From NCBI RefSeq assembly GCF_026241135.1, contig NZ_JAPFGA010000010.1, positions 62,001-126,000 of the forward strand: DNA of 64,000 bases, read 5' to 3'. The translations under genes and the position numbers were made by a program. This document shows, in pieces, positions 54,363-63,696 of this stretch. The notes under the pieces were generated by a model, which ran no database searches, was not told the origin of the DNA, and worked only from the letters and a program-made list of their open reading frames with translations. This stretch comes from Galbibacter kalidii (lineage in GTDB: Bacteria > Bacteroidota > Bacteroidia > Flavobacteriales > Flavobacteriaceae). Numbering within the stretch: the stretch's first letter is position 1; every line of letters begins with the position of its first letter.

Positions 54363-56222
54363 TTAATCACATTCCCAAAAGCTACTTATTATGTAAGCTT
54401 TATGTGGTTTTAATGGCCCTATCCAACCAAGAGGAGGAGAGGTTCCAACCGTGCCACCGTGTTGTGCGCTAATATTTTGCATTTGCTCTAAGAAATAATA
54501 TTTTAATTGATTAGCTGTTGCGGTGGGGTTATTTGATTGAAATGAATTTGTAAGTTGTTCAGCTTCTGTCATGATCTCTTCCGCTACATATTTAGCATTA
54601 TTGTTAGTTATATACTCTCCATTTGATAATTCTTTTGGTAATCCAAAATGAAGTTCGGGAAAATGTACATTTTGTATAGCAATAACTTTTCCAATTGTTA
54701 AAAATTGTACATTAACATTACTTAATCCTGCATTTTGCCAATTACTCCCAACATTAGTGAATTGAAAACTACTCAAACATACTTTGTCCATCAATGACTC
54801 AACTGCCTCCCTAGCAAGAGCCTTCGCTTCCAGACTATTCCCATTATTGGCCAAAAAAGTTTTGACCTGTTTATAGGTTGAACGCATGGAAAGCATATCC
54901 ATAGTGGTTTGCCAATACAGCCATGTATTGGACCACGAAGGGTTTTTCGTTTTTAAAAAGTCCCTCTGTGTGGTATAATGATATTGCCAAATTTCCCTTA
55001 TCGCCGGATTGGTCAGGTCTATATCGCTTGTAAACCCTGTTATGGACAACTGTTGGATGACCTTATTGTAATAAGTGTTGTCAAAAGGGCCTTGTATCTT
55101 ACCGAGTGATTTGGTATAAACGGTCATTAAAGTAGCTGCCTTTGCTTGGTTTGAAAAATTATTGGCCATGCATAAAGAAAATAATAAATCTGCAAGCTCA
55201 TCATCAGAATACAGGGTTTGACGGAACTCAAATTCGGTGATATTCAATGCTATGGCCAATTCGTCCGCTGTGGTCTTTTGGGGAAGGACACCTACCGTGG
55301 AGTCATCGGAACCATCACCATTAGAGGAAGAACCGCCACCGCCCGTGCCACTGTCACCGTCGTGCAAAGGGTCAGAATTGGAACCGTCTGAATCGGACCA
55401 TGGGTCGTCTGGTCCATCATTGCTTGAGGAAGTGTCGTCATCAGGGCATGAAAAAGGCTCAACCTGGTATTGCGGCTCACCATTGGCATCAAGGTAACCA
55501 CGGTACCGAAGGCAGTCCCCCACACCGTCCGGGTTATAGTACACCCAATCGCTATAGCTTCCTCCTGAACTTCCAACACTCATATCGGAAGAACCGGAAT
55601 CTCCACACGCCAAGACGGTCAAAATGAGTAGGTTTCCCGATTTGCTTACATCAAAATAACAATCAGACGAAGAATCATAAAGCACCTTGTTTAAGTATCC
55701 GTCAAAAGCGCCTTCATTAATTTGGTTGCTATCTACTTTTTCCCGGGTTATAATATAAGGCATGTAGTTACTATAATCGCCCGTATTCTCTTTGTACCGG
55801 TAAATGTAGAATTGTATTTTTTGGCTATTTAATTTTTTGATCACAAAGTTTTCAAAAGTAGATCGTTGGTCTGTCGGTGTTTCAATCCGAAATGTGTATG
55901 TGGTTTTGTGGTTCTTTGTTATTTTAACAATCTCATCGGTAAGAATGGTAAAACCACCATCTGATGGTTTGATTTTTGAAGCAGCGCCCTTTTTCCCAAC
56001 ATAGTCAAACCTTGTTTCAATGTTTTCAATGGCAGAACTTAACAGGGCATCTTCCTGAATTTCACTTAGGGACACATTTTTGACAAGTATATCAAGTTTT
56101 TCCTCGGAAAGGGCCTCTTTATGGTAAACATCATCTTTTTCACAATTGGTAAAAAGCAGGGTTATGCACAGTAAAAAAAGTAAGCGAAATCCTTTGATCA
56201 GTACAGTGTATTTTTGTTTCAT
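54363..56222 (-). CDS. Large lipoprotein with Asp/Ser/Gly linker and unrecognised C-terminal domain (toxin-like layout)
   Basis: 619 residues. Lipobox LFTNCEKDD (Cys ~27). Residues ~40-215 form a mixed N-terminal domain; a Ser/Gly/Asp-rich linker spans ~215-315; ~320-480 is helical (TTADELAIALNITEFEFRQT, SLEAKALAREAVESLMDKV); the final ~130 residues (from FQFTNVGSNWQNAG to SSFWECD) are encoded by more AT-rich DNA. No known family recognised. Followed by two AT-rich small genes (4-15 bp gaps or overlaps). A constant lipoprotein carrier, a linker and a variable tip with trailing immunity-like genes is the layout of lipoprotein-borne polymorphic toxins, but no toxin motif is recognised. Confidence 0.55.
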   Translation of the reverse strand: MKQKYTVLIKGFRLLFLLCITLLFTNCEKDDVYHKEALSEEKLDILVKNVSLSEIQEDALLSSAIENIETRFDYVGKKGAASKIKPSDGGFTILTDEIVKITKNHKTTYTFRIETPTDQRSTFENFVIKKLNSQKIQFYIYRYKENTGDYSNYMPYIITREKVDSNQINEGAFDGYLNKVLYDSSSDCYFDVSKSGNLLILTVLACGDSGSSDMSVGSSGGSYSDWVYYNPDGVGDCLRYRGYLDANGEPQYQVEPFSCPDDDTSSSNDGPDDPWSDSDGSNSDPLHDGDSGTGGGGSSSNGDGSDDSTVGVLPQKTTADELAIALNITEFEFRQTLYSDDELADLLFSLCMANNFSNQAKAATLMTVYTKSLGKIQGPFDNTYYNKVIQQLSITGFTSDIDLTNPAIREIWQYHYTTQRDFLKTKNPSWSNTWLYWQTTMDMLSMRSTYKQVKTFLANNGNSLEAKALAREAVESLMDKVCLSSFQFTNVGSNWQNAGLSNVNVQFLTIGKVIAIQNVHFPELHFGLPKELSNGEYITNNNAKYVAEEIMTEAEQLTNSFQSNNPTATANQLKYYFLEQMQNISAQHGGTVGTSPPLGWIGPLKPHKAYIISSFWECD

Positions 56223-56298
56223 GACACGTAACTTTTACTATGGTTGATTGCTATTAAATTGAAAATCAACTAGTAATATAGTGAATATAATTTATGAT

Positions 56299-56320
56299 AA
56301 AAGGGGAAATTTCCCCTTTT
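56299..56320. promoter_or_regulatory. 22-nt perfect palindrome upstream of the lipoprotein gene
   Basis: AAAAGGGGAAA / TTTCCCCTTTT without a loop, 77 bp ahead of the 619-residue lipoprotein. It could be an operator or a terminator hairpin. The rest of 56223-56501 has no gene that I can support. Confidence 0.5.
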
Positions 56321-56501
56321 CGATGAAATGGAGGTTTAATTTTCTGTCAACTTTACAAAGAATCTGCTACTTGAAGCCTTCTTATTTCGAACAAATATAT
56401 TCCCAAAAATGTCGGGGGACACTTCCCGGAGCTGGAATCAGGTGAGGCCTTCTCCAATAAAACCCATAAATGATAATTATCCAAGCGTTCCCAATATAGA
56501 C

Positions 56502-56527
56502 AAAAAAGCCCTCGCTATCGCAAGGGC
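56502..56527 (-). terminator. Intrinsic terminator of the efflux operon
   Basis: GCCCTTGC-GATA-GCGAGGGC followed by TTTTTTG on the minus strand, 33 nt after the TolC-like stop codon. Confidence 0.85.
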
Positions 56528-56559
56528 ATAACCTAATCATGAAAAATATTTGGTAATTC

Positions 56560-57948
56560 CTATTGCCAACCCCCACCCAGTGCCTGGTACAGTGTTACAA
56601 TAGCGTTCAAGCGTTCAAATTTGGTATTGACAAGGTTTAATTCTGAATTTAATGCGTTTTCCCTGGCGGTGAGCACTTCAAGGTAATTCGCCATTCCGTG
56701 ATCAAGCAGTTCTGCTGAATATTCTGCAGCTTTGTTATAAGCTTCAAACTCCTTTTCCCTAATCGTTATTTTTTCTGAAGCCGCTTCATAATCATACAGC
56801 GCATCTGAAACTTCCCTTCCCGCTGTCAGCAAAGCTTTCTTGTAATTCAACAAAGCTTGTTCTTGTTGCGCTTTAGATACCTCATATTGTGTACGTATCC
56901 TTCTTCCGTTAAGGACAGGCTGGGTCAATCCGGCAACAAGGGTGTTGAAAATAGAACTTGCATCTATCCAATTATCAAACTCCAGACTTTGAAAACCGGC
57001 ACTTGCACTTAAGGTTATAGACGGGTAGAAATTACTTCTCGCCAAATTGGTCAGTTCAAAAGCATTGATCAAACTAAATTCTGCCGCAGCTACATCCGGT
57101 CTGTTTTGCAGCAAGAGAGAAGGTACCCCGGTGGTTAAATCGGAAGTAATTTCTTGATCCTCCAAGTCAGTTCGCTCTACTACATGTGGTCCTTCAGCCA
57201 ACAAAATGGAAAACGAGTTTTCAAGCAGTTTGATACTGTTCTCCAAATCAATTTTTATCGCCTGAGCGGTGTATAACTGTGCTTCGGTTTGCTTGACCGC
57301 CACTTCTGTGACCAGTCCGGCTGTTTTTAAAGCTTTGGTTGTTTCCAAGCTACTCTCCCGATTTTCAATGGTTTCATTGGTGATCTCTAATTGTTCATCC
57401 AAAGAAAGCAATTGATAGTAGATAGAAGCCACAGCAGCTACCAATTCGGTTTTAACTGCTTTATGCGCTTCAACTGATTGTAGATAAGTAGCTTCAAAAG
57501 CACGTTTATTGCTTCTGATCTTCCCCCAGATATCGGCTTCCCAGGAAAGGTTGGCCGTCATATCATATTGCTCCACAGCACCACTGAAAATACTCCCAAA
57601 CTGACTGTTTTCTGAATTTTCCTGCCGTGTTACGGAAGCACTCAGATTCAAAGTAGGATAATTTCCCGCCTTCCCTTGTTTCAAGTACGCCTCCGAAGCA
57701 AGGATTTGTTGAACGGCAATACGAATGTCCAAGTTGTTCGTCAAAGCTGTTTCAATGTGCTTTTTAAGAATTTCATCTTGAAAAAGATCCCTCCAGGAAA
57801 CCATCCCCAAAGAAGTACTGTCTTGAACAATTTGATCGGTTCTATATAAATTTTCCGTTTCTACTTCGGGGCTTTCATAATTTTTAGCCACAAAGCATGA
57901 TTGTAGCATCAACGGAATAAAAAGACCTAATAAAACTTTTATTTTCAT
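56560..57948 (-). CDS. TolC/NodT-type outer-membrane efflux lipoprotein
   Basis: 462 residues from ATG 57948 (MKIKVLLGLFIPLMLQSCFV, lipobox QSC). A longer reading from 58002 would lie inside a dispersed repeat. Two OEP halves with long helices (DLFQDEILKKHIETALTNNL; RSNKRAFEATYLQSVEAHKA; second half starting SLLLQNRPDVAAAEFSLINA) and the SEPLVNTKFERL-type repeat near the end. Forms the trimeric outer-membrane duct of an RND pump. Last gene of the regulator - adaptor - pump - duct operon, preceded by the 140-bp two-hairpin repeat. Confidence 0.93.
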   Translation of the reverse strand: MKIKVLLGLFIPLMLQSCFVAKNYESPEVETENLYRTDQIVQDSTSLGMVSWRDLFQDEILKKHIETALTNNLDIRIAVQQILASEAYLKQGKAGNYPTLNLSASVTRQENSENSQFGSIFSGAVEQYDMTANLSWEADIWGKIRSNKRAFEATYLQSVEAHKAVKTELVAAVASIYYQLLSLDEQLEITNETIENRESSLETTKALKTAGLVTEVAVKQTEAQLYTAQAIKIDLENSIKLLENSFSILLAEGPHVVERTDLEDQEITSDLTTGVPSLLLQNRPDVAAAEFSLINAFELTNLARSNFYPSITLSASAGFQSLEFDNWIDASSIFNTLVAGLTQPVLNGRRIRTQYEVSKAQQEQALLNYKKALLTAGREVSDALYDYEAASEKITIREKEFEAYNKAAEYSAELLDHGMANYLEVLTARENALNSELNLVNTKFERLNAIVTLYQALGGGWQ

Positions 57949-58085
57949 GTGTTTAAAATTTTTTGCAATATCCAAAATGTGCAAAAAATTTGTTGCACAC
58001 ATGGAACCGCTTCGCTCTCACATGAATTTTTTTAATCATGCGCTTTTGCGTATTTTATGATTAATAAAATTCATGTTCGTTTCAT
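57946..58085 (-). repeat. 140-bp two-hairpin repeat ending on a start codon (copy 2)
   Basis: Second copy of 29080-29220, filling the whole gap between the RND pump stop (58082-58084) and the TolC-like start (57946-57948). Proximal hairpin AAATTTTTTGCA / TGCAAAAAATTT (57953-57990 area), distal hairpin ATGAATTTTTTTAATCAT / ATGATTAATAAAATTCAT with inner CGC-TTTT-GCG (58022-58074). Stem bases differ from copy 1 in pairs. Confidence 0.85.
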
Positions 58086-61000
58086 TTCTTTAATTTGAAA
58101 TTATCATCAGATTCAACAACAGCTTCCGGTACTCCTGAAATGCGTTCTTGCAACCATTGGAAAACCACAAACAATACCGGAATAACAAATACTCCTATGA
58201 CAGTACCGATAAACATACCTCCGGCTGCTCCCGTTCCGATGGAATTGTTTCCTTCTGCTCCTACTCCATTTGCCACTACCAGCGGCATAATCCCTAAAAT
58301 AAACGCAAAGGAAGTCATCAAAATAGGTCGCAACCTTACACGAGCTCCTTCAATCGCAGCATCGACCAGTGACAATCCCTGCCGTCTACGTTGCAAGGCA
58401 AATTCCACAATCAAAATTGCATTTTTGGCTAACAGCCCTATTAACATGATCAGTGCGATCTGGAAATAGATGTTATTTTCCAAGCCTGCCAATTTGGTTG
58501 AGATAAAGGCCCCCATAACCCCTATCGGTAGGGAAAGTAATACCGACAATGGCAATATGTAACTTTCGTATTGTGCTGATAGGAAAAAATAAACGAACAG
58601 AATACTCAATGCGAAGATCAATCCGGACTGACCCGCAGAAGCAATTTCTTCCCGTGTTAGTCCCGAATATGCGATCTCATAATTGTTCGGAAGACTTTCC
58701 TCGGCTATTTCATCAATGACCCTAATGGCATCCCCGGAACTGTAACCCGGAGCTGCGGAACCGTTTAGTGTCACTGAATTAAACAAGTTAAATCTGCTTA
58801 CCGTTTGCGGTCCGTAGACTCTTTCCAGTTTTACAAATTCTGAAACCGGAGCCATTTGTCCGTTGGCATTCCTTACAAAAATACTGTTCAGGCTGCTGAT
58901 ATTGGTTCTATCTCCAGGTTCTGCCTGAACAAAGACACGGTATTGTTTTCCGAATCGACTGAAATCTGTCGCATAAAAACCTCCGATATACCCCTGCAAT
59001 GTCGAAATGATATCGCTTATACCAACACCTGCTTCTTTTGCCTTAGCGATATCAATATCCAATTCCAACTGTGGGAACCCTGTACTGAAAGGGTTGGAAG
59101 TCTGACCTATTTCCGGCCTTGCGGTTAAAGCAGCTGCAAAATTGGTCGCCACTTCATCCAATTCGGTCAGCGGTCTGGATTCCCTATCCAACAATTGTAC
59201 CTCAAAGCCTTCTGATGCTCCAAATCCCGGGATACTGGGTGGTTGGAAAAAGACAATCTGTGCATCTGAAAGCCCTGCCGTTTTTTGGAATAACTGTCCG
59301 ATAATACCATCGACAGAAGTTGCTTCTGTAGTACGCTTTTCCCAATCTTCAAGAATGATAAACCCAAGGGCATAAGAACTTCCCGCCCCGGAAAAGAAGT
59401 TATTTCCGGCGATTAAAGATGCTGTTCTAATCCCTTCTACGCCTTCAATGATATCGTATAATTCTTCCGTTGTTTGGAATGTTCTGTCTAATGATGCACC
59501 CTCCGGCAATTCAACATTTACAAAAATAACCCCCCGGTCTTCCGTAGGAACAAATCCGGTAGGCATTGTTTTGTTTGTCCACAAGATTCCCATAACCGCA
59601 ACCAAAAGGATGACGGCCGTAATCCATTTATGTTTCAACAAGAAACCTAAGGCTTTTGTATATTTTTTTGTGGTCGCACTAAAAGCGGCATTAAAAGCAG
59701 CATAAAAGCGCTGTAAAAGATTCTTCTTTTTGCCATTCCCATTGTGATTTGGTTTAAGGAAAATCGCACACAAAGCCGGACTGAGTGTCAATGCATTTAC
59801 CGCCGAAATCAAGATCGCAACGATCAAGGTGACCCCAAATTGCTCATAGAAAACCCCTGAAGGCCCTTGTATGAAGGTAATCGGGATGAATACCGCGGCC
59901 ATTACCAATGTTATGGAAACAATGGCTCCACTAATTTCACTCATGGCAGAAATCGATGCTTCGCGAGCGTCGTCATATCCTTCTTCCATCTTGGAATGGA
60001 CCGCTTCCACAACCACAATGGCATCATCGACCACAATACCAATCGCCAGGATCAAGGCGAAAAGCGTTAATAGGTTAATCGAATATCCGAAGAGCTGCAA
60101 AAAGAAAAACGTACCAATAATCGCAACAGGAACCGCTATGGCCGGAATCAAAGTTGACTTTACATCCTGAAGAAAGATAAACACCACAAAGAATACCAGT
60201 AAAAAAGCCTCTATAAGCGTGTTTTTTACCTTGTTTATGGATGCTGTCAAGAATTTATTGGTATCGTAATTAATTAAATATTCAACTCCGCTCGGGAAAT
60301 CTTCTTGCAATTCATCCAGCTTCACATACAATTCTTCAATAATCTCCTGTGCATTGGATCCCGGAGTTTGAAAGATTCCAAAGTTAACCCCCGGATACCC
60401 CTTCGATCTCGATAAGGAGGAATATGAAAATGCATCCAATTCTATTTTGGCTACATCTTTCAATCTAAGGAACTTCCCATTACCAATGGATTTTATAATG
60501 ATATTTTCATATTCTTCAGCTGTTTTGTAGCGTCCTTTATATTTAATCACATATTCAAATGAGTTCCCTGAGTTTTGTCCGATAGACCCGGCTGCCGCCT
60601 CAAGACTTTGTTCGTTTATCGCTCCGATAACATCATTGGAAGTTAGTGAATAGGCCGCCATTTTATCGGGATCCAACCAAACCCGCATCGAATAATCTTT
60701 GGCACCAAACACATTCACAGCTCCAACACCTTTGATACGTTGTATCTCCGGTTTTACGTTGATGTTCAAATAATTCTGAAGGAAAACATCGTCATAATCC
60801 TCATTGGTAGAGAGCAAGGCAACGTACATCAAGGCTGAATTTTCCCTTTTTTGGGTAGTAACCCCTGCCCGAATTACTTCTGAAGGCAAGGATGAGTTGG
60901 CCCTGGCCACCCTGTTCTGAACGTTTACTGCTGCAATATCTGGGTCGTAACCTTGTTCAAAATAGGCTGTAATACTCGCACTACCATTATTACTCGCACT

Positions 61001-61240
61001 AGAGGTAAGGTAGGTCATTCCCTCTACTCCGTTAATTTGCTCTTCAATCGGGATAATAACACTCTCCAGAATGGTTTCGGCATTTGCCCCCGGATAACTC
61101 GCCGTTACCTGGACAGTTGGCGGTGCTATATTCGGATATTGTGTGACCGGCAGATTTAAAACCCCCAATATCCCCAATACAGTAATGATAATGGATATAA
61201 CAGTTGAAAGAACCGGCCTTTCAATAAATTTCTTTAACAT
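58082..61240 (-). CDS. RND multidrug efflux pump (AcrB/HAE1 type)
   Basis: 1052 residues, full length. Twelve-helix RND fold: MLKKFIERPVLSTVISIIIT at the start, helix 4 ALILAIGIVVDDAIVVVEAV with the paired Asp of the proton relay, helix 6 region, and ALIMLIGLLAKNAILIVEFA in the second half. Porter domains carry EEQINGVEGMTYLTSSASNN. Proton-driven export of hydrophobic or amphiphilic compounds. 6 bp after the adaptor gene and separated from the TolC-like gene by the two-hairpin repeat. Confidence 0.96.
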   Translation of the reverse strand: MLKKFIERPVLSTVISIIITVLGILGVLNLPVTQYPNIAPPTVQVTASYPGANAETILESVIIPIEEQINGVEGMTYLTSSASNNGSASITAYFEQGYDPDIAAVNVQNRVARANSSLPSEVIRAGVTTQKRENSALMYVALLSTNEDYDDVFLQNYLNINVKPEIQRIKGVGAVNVFGAKDYSMRVWLDPDKMAAYSLTSNDVIGAINEQSLEAAAGSIGQNSGNSFEYVIKYKGRYKTAEEYENIIIKSIGNGKFLRLKDVAKIELDAFSYSSLSRSKGYPGVNFGIFQTPGSNAQEIIEELYVKLDELQEDFPSGVEYLINYDTNKFLTASINKVKNTLIEAFLLVFFVVFIFLQDVKSTLIPAIAVPVAIIGTFFFLQLFGYSINLLTLFALILAIGIVVDDAIVVVEAVHSKMEEGYDDAREASISAMSEISGAIVSITLVMAAVFIPITFIQGPSGVFYEQFGVTLIVAILISAVNALTLSPALCAIFLKPNHNGNGKKKNLLQRFYAAFNAAFSATTKKYTKALGFLLKHKWITAVILLVAVMGILWTNKTMPTGFVPTEDRGVIFVNVELPEGASLDRTFQTTEELYDIIEGVEGIRTASLIAGNNFFSGAGSSYALGFIILEDWEKRTTEATSVDGIIGQLFQKTAGLSDAQIVFFQPPSIPGFGASEGFEVQLLDRESRPLTELDEVATNFAAALTARPEIGQTSNPFSTGFPQLELDIDIAKAKEAGVGISDIISTLQGYIGGFYATDFSRFGKQYRVFVQAEPGDRTNISSLNSIFVRNANGQMAPVSEFVKLERVYGPQTVSRFNLFNSVTLNGSAAPGYSSGDAIRVIDEIAEESLPNNYEIAYSGLTREEIASAGQSGLIFALSILFVYFFLSAQYESYILPLSVLLSLPIGVMGAFISTKLAGLENNIYFQIALIMLIGLLAKNAILIVEFALQRRRQGLSLVDAAIEGARVRLRPILMTSFAFILGIMPLVVANGVGAEGNNSIGTGAAGGMFIGTVIGVFVIPVLFVVFQWLQERISGVPEAVVESDDNFKLKK

Positions 61241-61246
61241 GCTTTA

Positions 61247-62359
61247 CTATTTAAATACGGTTTCAAAAGAATTTAAAAGACTGTCTAATGACATAGGTTG
61301 TGGGACAATTTTAGCGCCTGTTCTTACTTTATTTACTCCTTTTGCCAAAATAGCATCTCCTTCATTCACACCGCTTTTTACCACAACGAACTTATCTGTT
61401 TCGTCTAAGGGAATCAGAGCAGATTCATAAATGCTGTCGTTTTCTGCCACTTTATAGACAAAGCGTTTCCCTTGTTGTTCAAAAGTTGAAATTGACGGCA
61501 CTATCAAAGCCCCTTCGTAATGCTGTGGCACCCTAACCGTTCCGCTGCTTCCACTTCTTAAAATTTCGACAGGGTTTTTAAAAGTAGCCCTGAGGGATAC
61601 CGTTCCCGTTTGTGGGTCGATATTTCCTGAAATGGTCTCTATGGTCCCTTCTTCTTCATAAGTTGATCCATCTGCAAGAATGAGGCTTATTTTAGGAAGG
61701 TTTTTTGCTTTTTCTTCTAATGATTTCCCCTCCACATTTTTCATTAAGGTGATAAAATCCTTTTCATTCATGGAGAAAAAAGCATAGACACTTTCAATAC
61801 TCGAAACTGTAGTCAACGGTGTTTGTGTAGTAGCACTGACCAAAGCCCCTTTACGGTAAGGAATAGAACCTACAACGCCATCCACAGGGCTTCTAACCGA
61901 TGCATAACCAATGTTTGCGGTAATACTATTATAATTGCTTTTGGCTTGCGCCAAATTGGCCTTGGCCGTTTCCAATTGAACATTACTTATAATTCCTTTT
62001 GCTACCAAAGGTTTTAGTTTTTCAACCTCTACCTGTGCTACATTAACACTTGCTTTGGCAGCTCCTGCATCCTGACTTAAGCTCTGTGTTTCCAGCCTGA
62101 ACAACAATTGCCCTTTTTTTACATTCTCACCTTCATCTACAAGTACATCTTGAATATAGCCCGTAACTTTAGGCCTTATTTCACTGCTCACCACACCTTG
62201 AATACTGGTAGGGTAGCTTTTTTGTGTAGTCACATCGCGCTTTTCGATCTTGACCGTTGGAAAAGGCATTGCTTGTTGCTGTGCTTGTTGTTGCTCTTGT
62301 TTACCTCTGCAACTTGATAAAACTACGGCAACACATATTAAAAATAGTTTTGACCTCAT
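61247..62359 (-). CDS. RND efflux periplasmic adaptor (MFP) lipoprotein
   Basis: 370 residues. Lipobox VLSSCRGK near residue 16, Gln-rich tether, then lipoyl halves (TGYIQDVLVDEGENVKKGQL; YASVRSPVDGVVGSIPYRKG) flanking a helical hairpin, a beta-barrel domain and a membrane-proximal domain (IVPSISTFEQQGKRFVYKV). Links the inner-membrane pump to the outer-membrane duct. Its start overlaps the regulator stop by 1 bp. Confidence 0.95.
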   Translation of the reverse strand: MRSKLFLICVAVVLSSCRGKQEQQQAQQQAMPFPTVKIEKRDVTTQKSYPTSIQGVVSSEIRPKVTGYIQDVLVDEGENVKKGQLLFRLETQSLSQDAGAAKASVNVAQVEVEKLKPLVAKGIISNVQLETAKANLAQAKSNYNSITANIGYASVRSPVDGVVGSIPYRKGALVSATTQTPLTTVSSIESVYAFFSMNEKDFITLMKNVEGKSLEEKAKNLPKISLILADGSTYEEEGTIETISGNIDPQTGTVSLRATFKNPVEILRSGSSGTVRVPQHYEGALIVPSISTFEQQGKRFVYKVAENDSIYESALIPLDETDKFVVVKSGVNEGDAILAKGVNKVRTGAKIVPQPMSLDSLLNSFETVFK

Positions 62360-62874
62360 TACTGCTTTTTGTTGATTGTTGTTAAAATATTATTCTTTAA
62401 TTTTTCTAAACTCTTTATCATTTCATCGGCAAATTCGACAAAGTGCTTATTCATGGATAATTCCACATTGTACTCTTCAACGGGCTTATCGCCCATTTTG
62501 AACATTTCCTGTCGATAACGATATACTTTTTGATGAAGTTGCTTCTCTTTTTCCCAAGAATTGATTTTTTCATCCAATCGGTTGATGGAGTTTTCAATAG
62601 AAATTTTGAAATATCGCTTTCGGTCACCCGGTTTTGTGTAGTAACCGATCCTCCCCATGGATTGTAACAGCTGTAAATTGGTCGATGCCGAACTCTTGCT
62701 CATCTCCAACTCCTCCAACATTTTATCAAAGGTAGCTCCGTCTTCACCACATAAAACCAGATAGGCAAAAATTCTTGAAGACAAAGGCGAAAGGTTACCA
62801 TGACATTCAAAATAAACCCCCATTTCTTCAATAATCTCTTTTTTCTGCTTTTGCATTATTTTTTTTTCGGTCAT
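62359..62874 (-). CDS. GbsR/MarR-like transcriptional regulator of the efflux operon
   Basis: 171 residues from ATG 62874; a start 21 bp upstream cannot be excluded. Winged helix at ~25-95: RIFAYLVLCGEDGATFDKML, ELEMSKSSASTNLQLLQSMG and the wing YYTKPGDRKRYFKISIE. The C-terminal part is a helical dimerisation region. GbsR-type proteins repress transporter genes. It is the first gene of the efflux operon and has a 24-nt palindrome over its promoter (62922-62945), so autorepression is likely. Confidence 0.88.
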   Translation of the reverse strand: MTEKKIMQKQKKEIIEEMGVYFECHGNLSPLSSRIFAYLVLCGEDGATFDKMLEELEMSKSSASTNLQLLQSMGRIGYYTKPGDRKRYFKISIENSINRLDEKINSWEKEKQLHQKVYRYRQEMFKMGDKPVEEYNVELSMNKHFVEFADEMIKSLEKLKNNILTTINKKQ

Positions 62875-62910
62875 TATTCTGAATACTAATACCAATTAGA
62901 TTATAAAACA

Positions 62911-62945
62911 CAAAAGTACGTTTGGTTCGGTAATTACCGAACCAA
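62911..62945 (-). promoter_or_regulatory. Efflux-operon promoter with 24-nt palindromic operator
   Basis: -7 box TACTTTTG on the minus strand (62911-62918) lies 3 bp from a perfect palindrome at 62922-62945 (half site TTGGTTCGGTAA), which covers the spacer and -33 region. A binding site for the adjacent GbsR-like regulator is the simplest reading. Confidence 0.65.
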
Positions 62946-63171
62946 TTAGAGGTTAATTGTTTGTTAATTTCGAACAGGTGGGTGTTAATTATGGAATTTT
63001 GCTGTCAAATATGAAGTGAAGTATTCTTTAAGCTTTTTCCCTTATAAAAATAGCGCCAGGTGTGATTTTCGGTAGGATAATGTTGGGAGTTCCGAAATGC
63101 TTCTCGATACATTTTTTACTTCGTTATCACTTCGTAAAAAACACTCGAAGTGACGGGATGAATCTATAAAT

Positions 63172-63260
63172 TAACTGCCTCGGGGCAAGCCCACGAGGTA
63201 TTCAAACGAACAAACCTTAACCCATTTCGACGCAGAGCATCGGGGAATTAAAACCCATTT
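63172..63260 (+). repeat. Dispersed repeat shared with 32015-32114
   Basis: Same ordered blocks as upstream of hmgA (CTGCCTCGGGG, GAGGTATTCAAACGAA, ATTTCGACGCAG, CGGGG). The remaining part of 62946-63298 is non-coding; GTGATAACGAAGT-type inverted words occur near 63115-63135 (CTTCGTTATCACTTCGTAA). Confidence 0.65.
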
Positions 63261-63298
63261 AATGGGATTAAAGTTGTTTCATTTATAAATCAAAAAAA

Positions 63299-63694
63299 CT
63301 ATTCAGCTAACACACCCTCTACATCCATCACAGGGGTTTTGACAAGATTTTTTTCTGAAATCTGGTGTTCGTCGAAGAGAAATTTCTTTTCAAACAATTT
63401 ACCATCAGCAAAAAAAGTAAGGAAAAATTCATTTTTAAGCTTCAATACTTCTTCCTGAAGTAATTCAACCTTAATAAACGATTTTGATTCAATCGTTCCG
63501 AAACCATGACGCATGGTCGATGTTTTTATATCATCACCATACCCTTTTGAAACCACAATGGTAGCTTCCATATTCTCGTCGCGGTTGTTGATGAGATAAA
63601 CATTCCAAGATCTTGACAGGTGTTTTTCATCCCATTCGTATATCGCAGCTACATAGACTTCTTCTGCAATGGGTATTTCAATATCTTTCCTCAT
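63299..63694 (-). CDS. Conserved small protein next to pheS
   Basis: 131 residues, no signal or membrane segment. Strand-rich with the central YEWDEKHLSRSWNVYLINNR and IVVSKGYGDDIKTSTMRHGF; ends in a charged tail. I recall similar proteins in other flavobacteria but no known function. It starts 2 bp after the pheS stop and is therefore probably co-transcribed with pheS. Confidence 0.65.
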   Translation of the reverse strand: MRKDIEIPIAEEVYVAAIYEWDEKHLSRSWNVYLINNRDENMEATIVVSKGYGDDIKTSTMRHGFGTIESKSFIKVELLQEEVLKLKNEFFLTFFADGKLFEKKFLFDEHQISEKNLVKTPVMDVEGVLAE

Positions 63695-63696
63695 GG

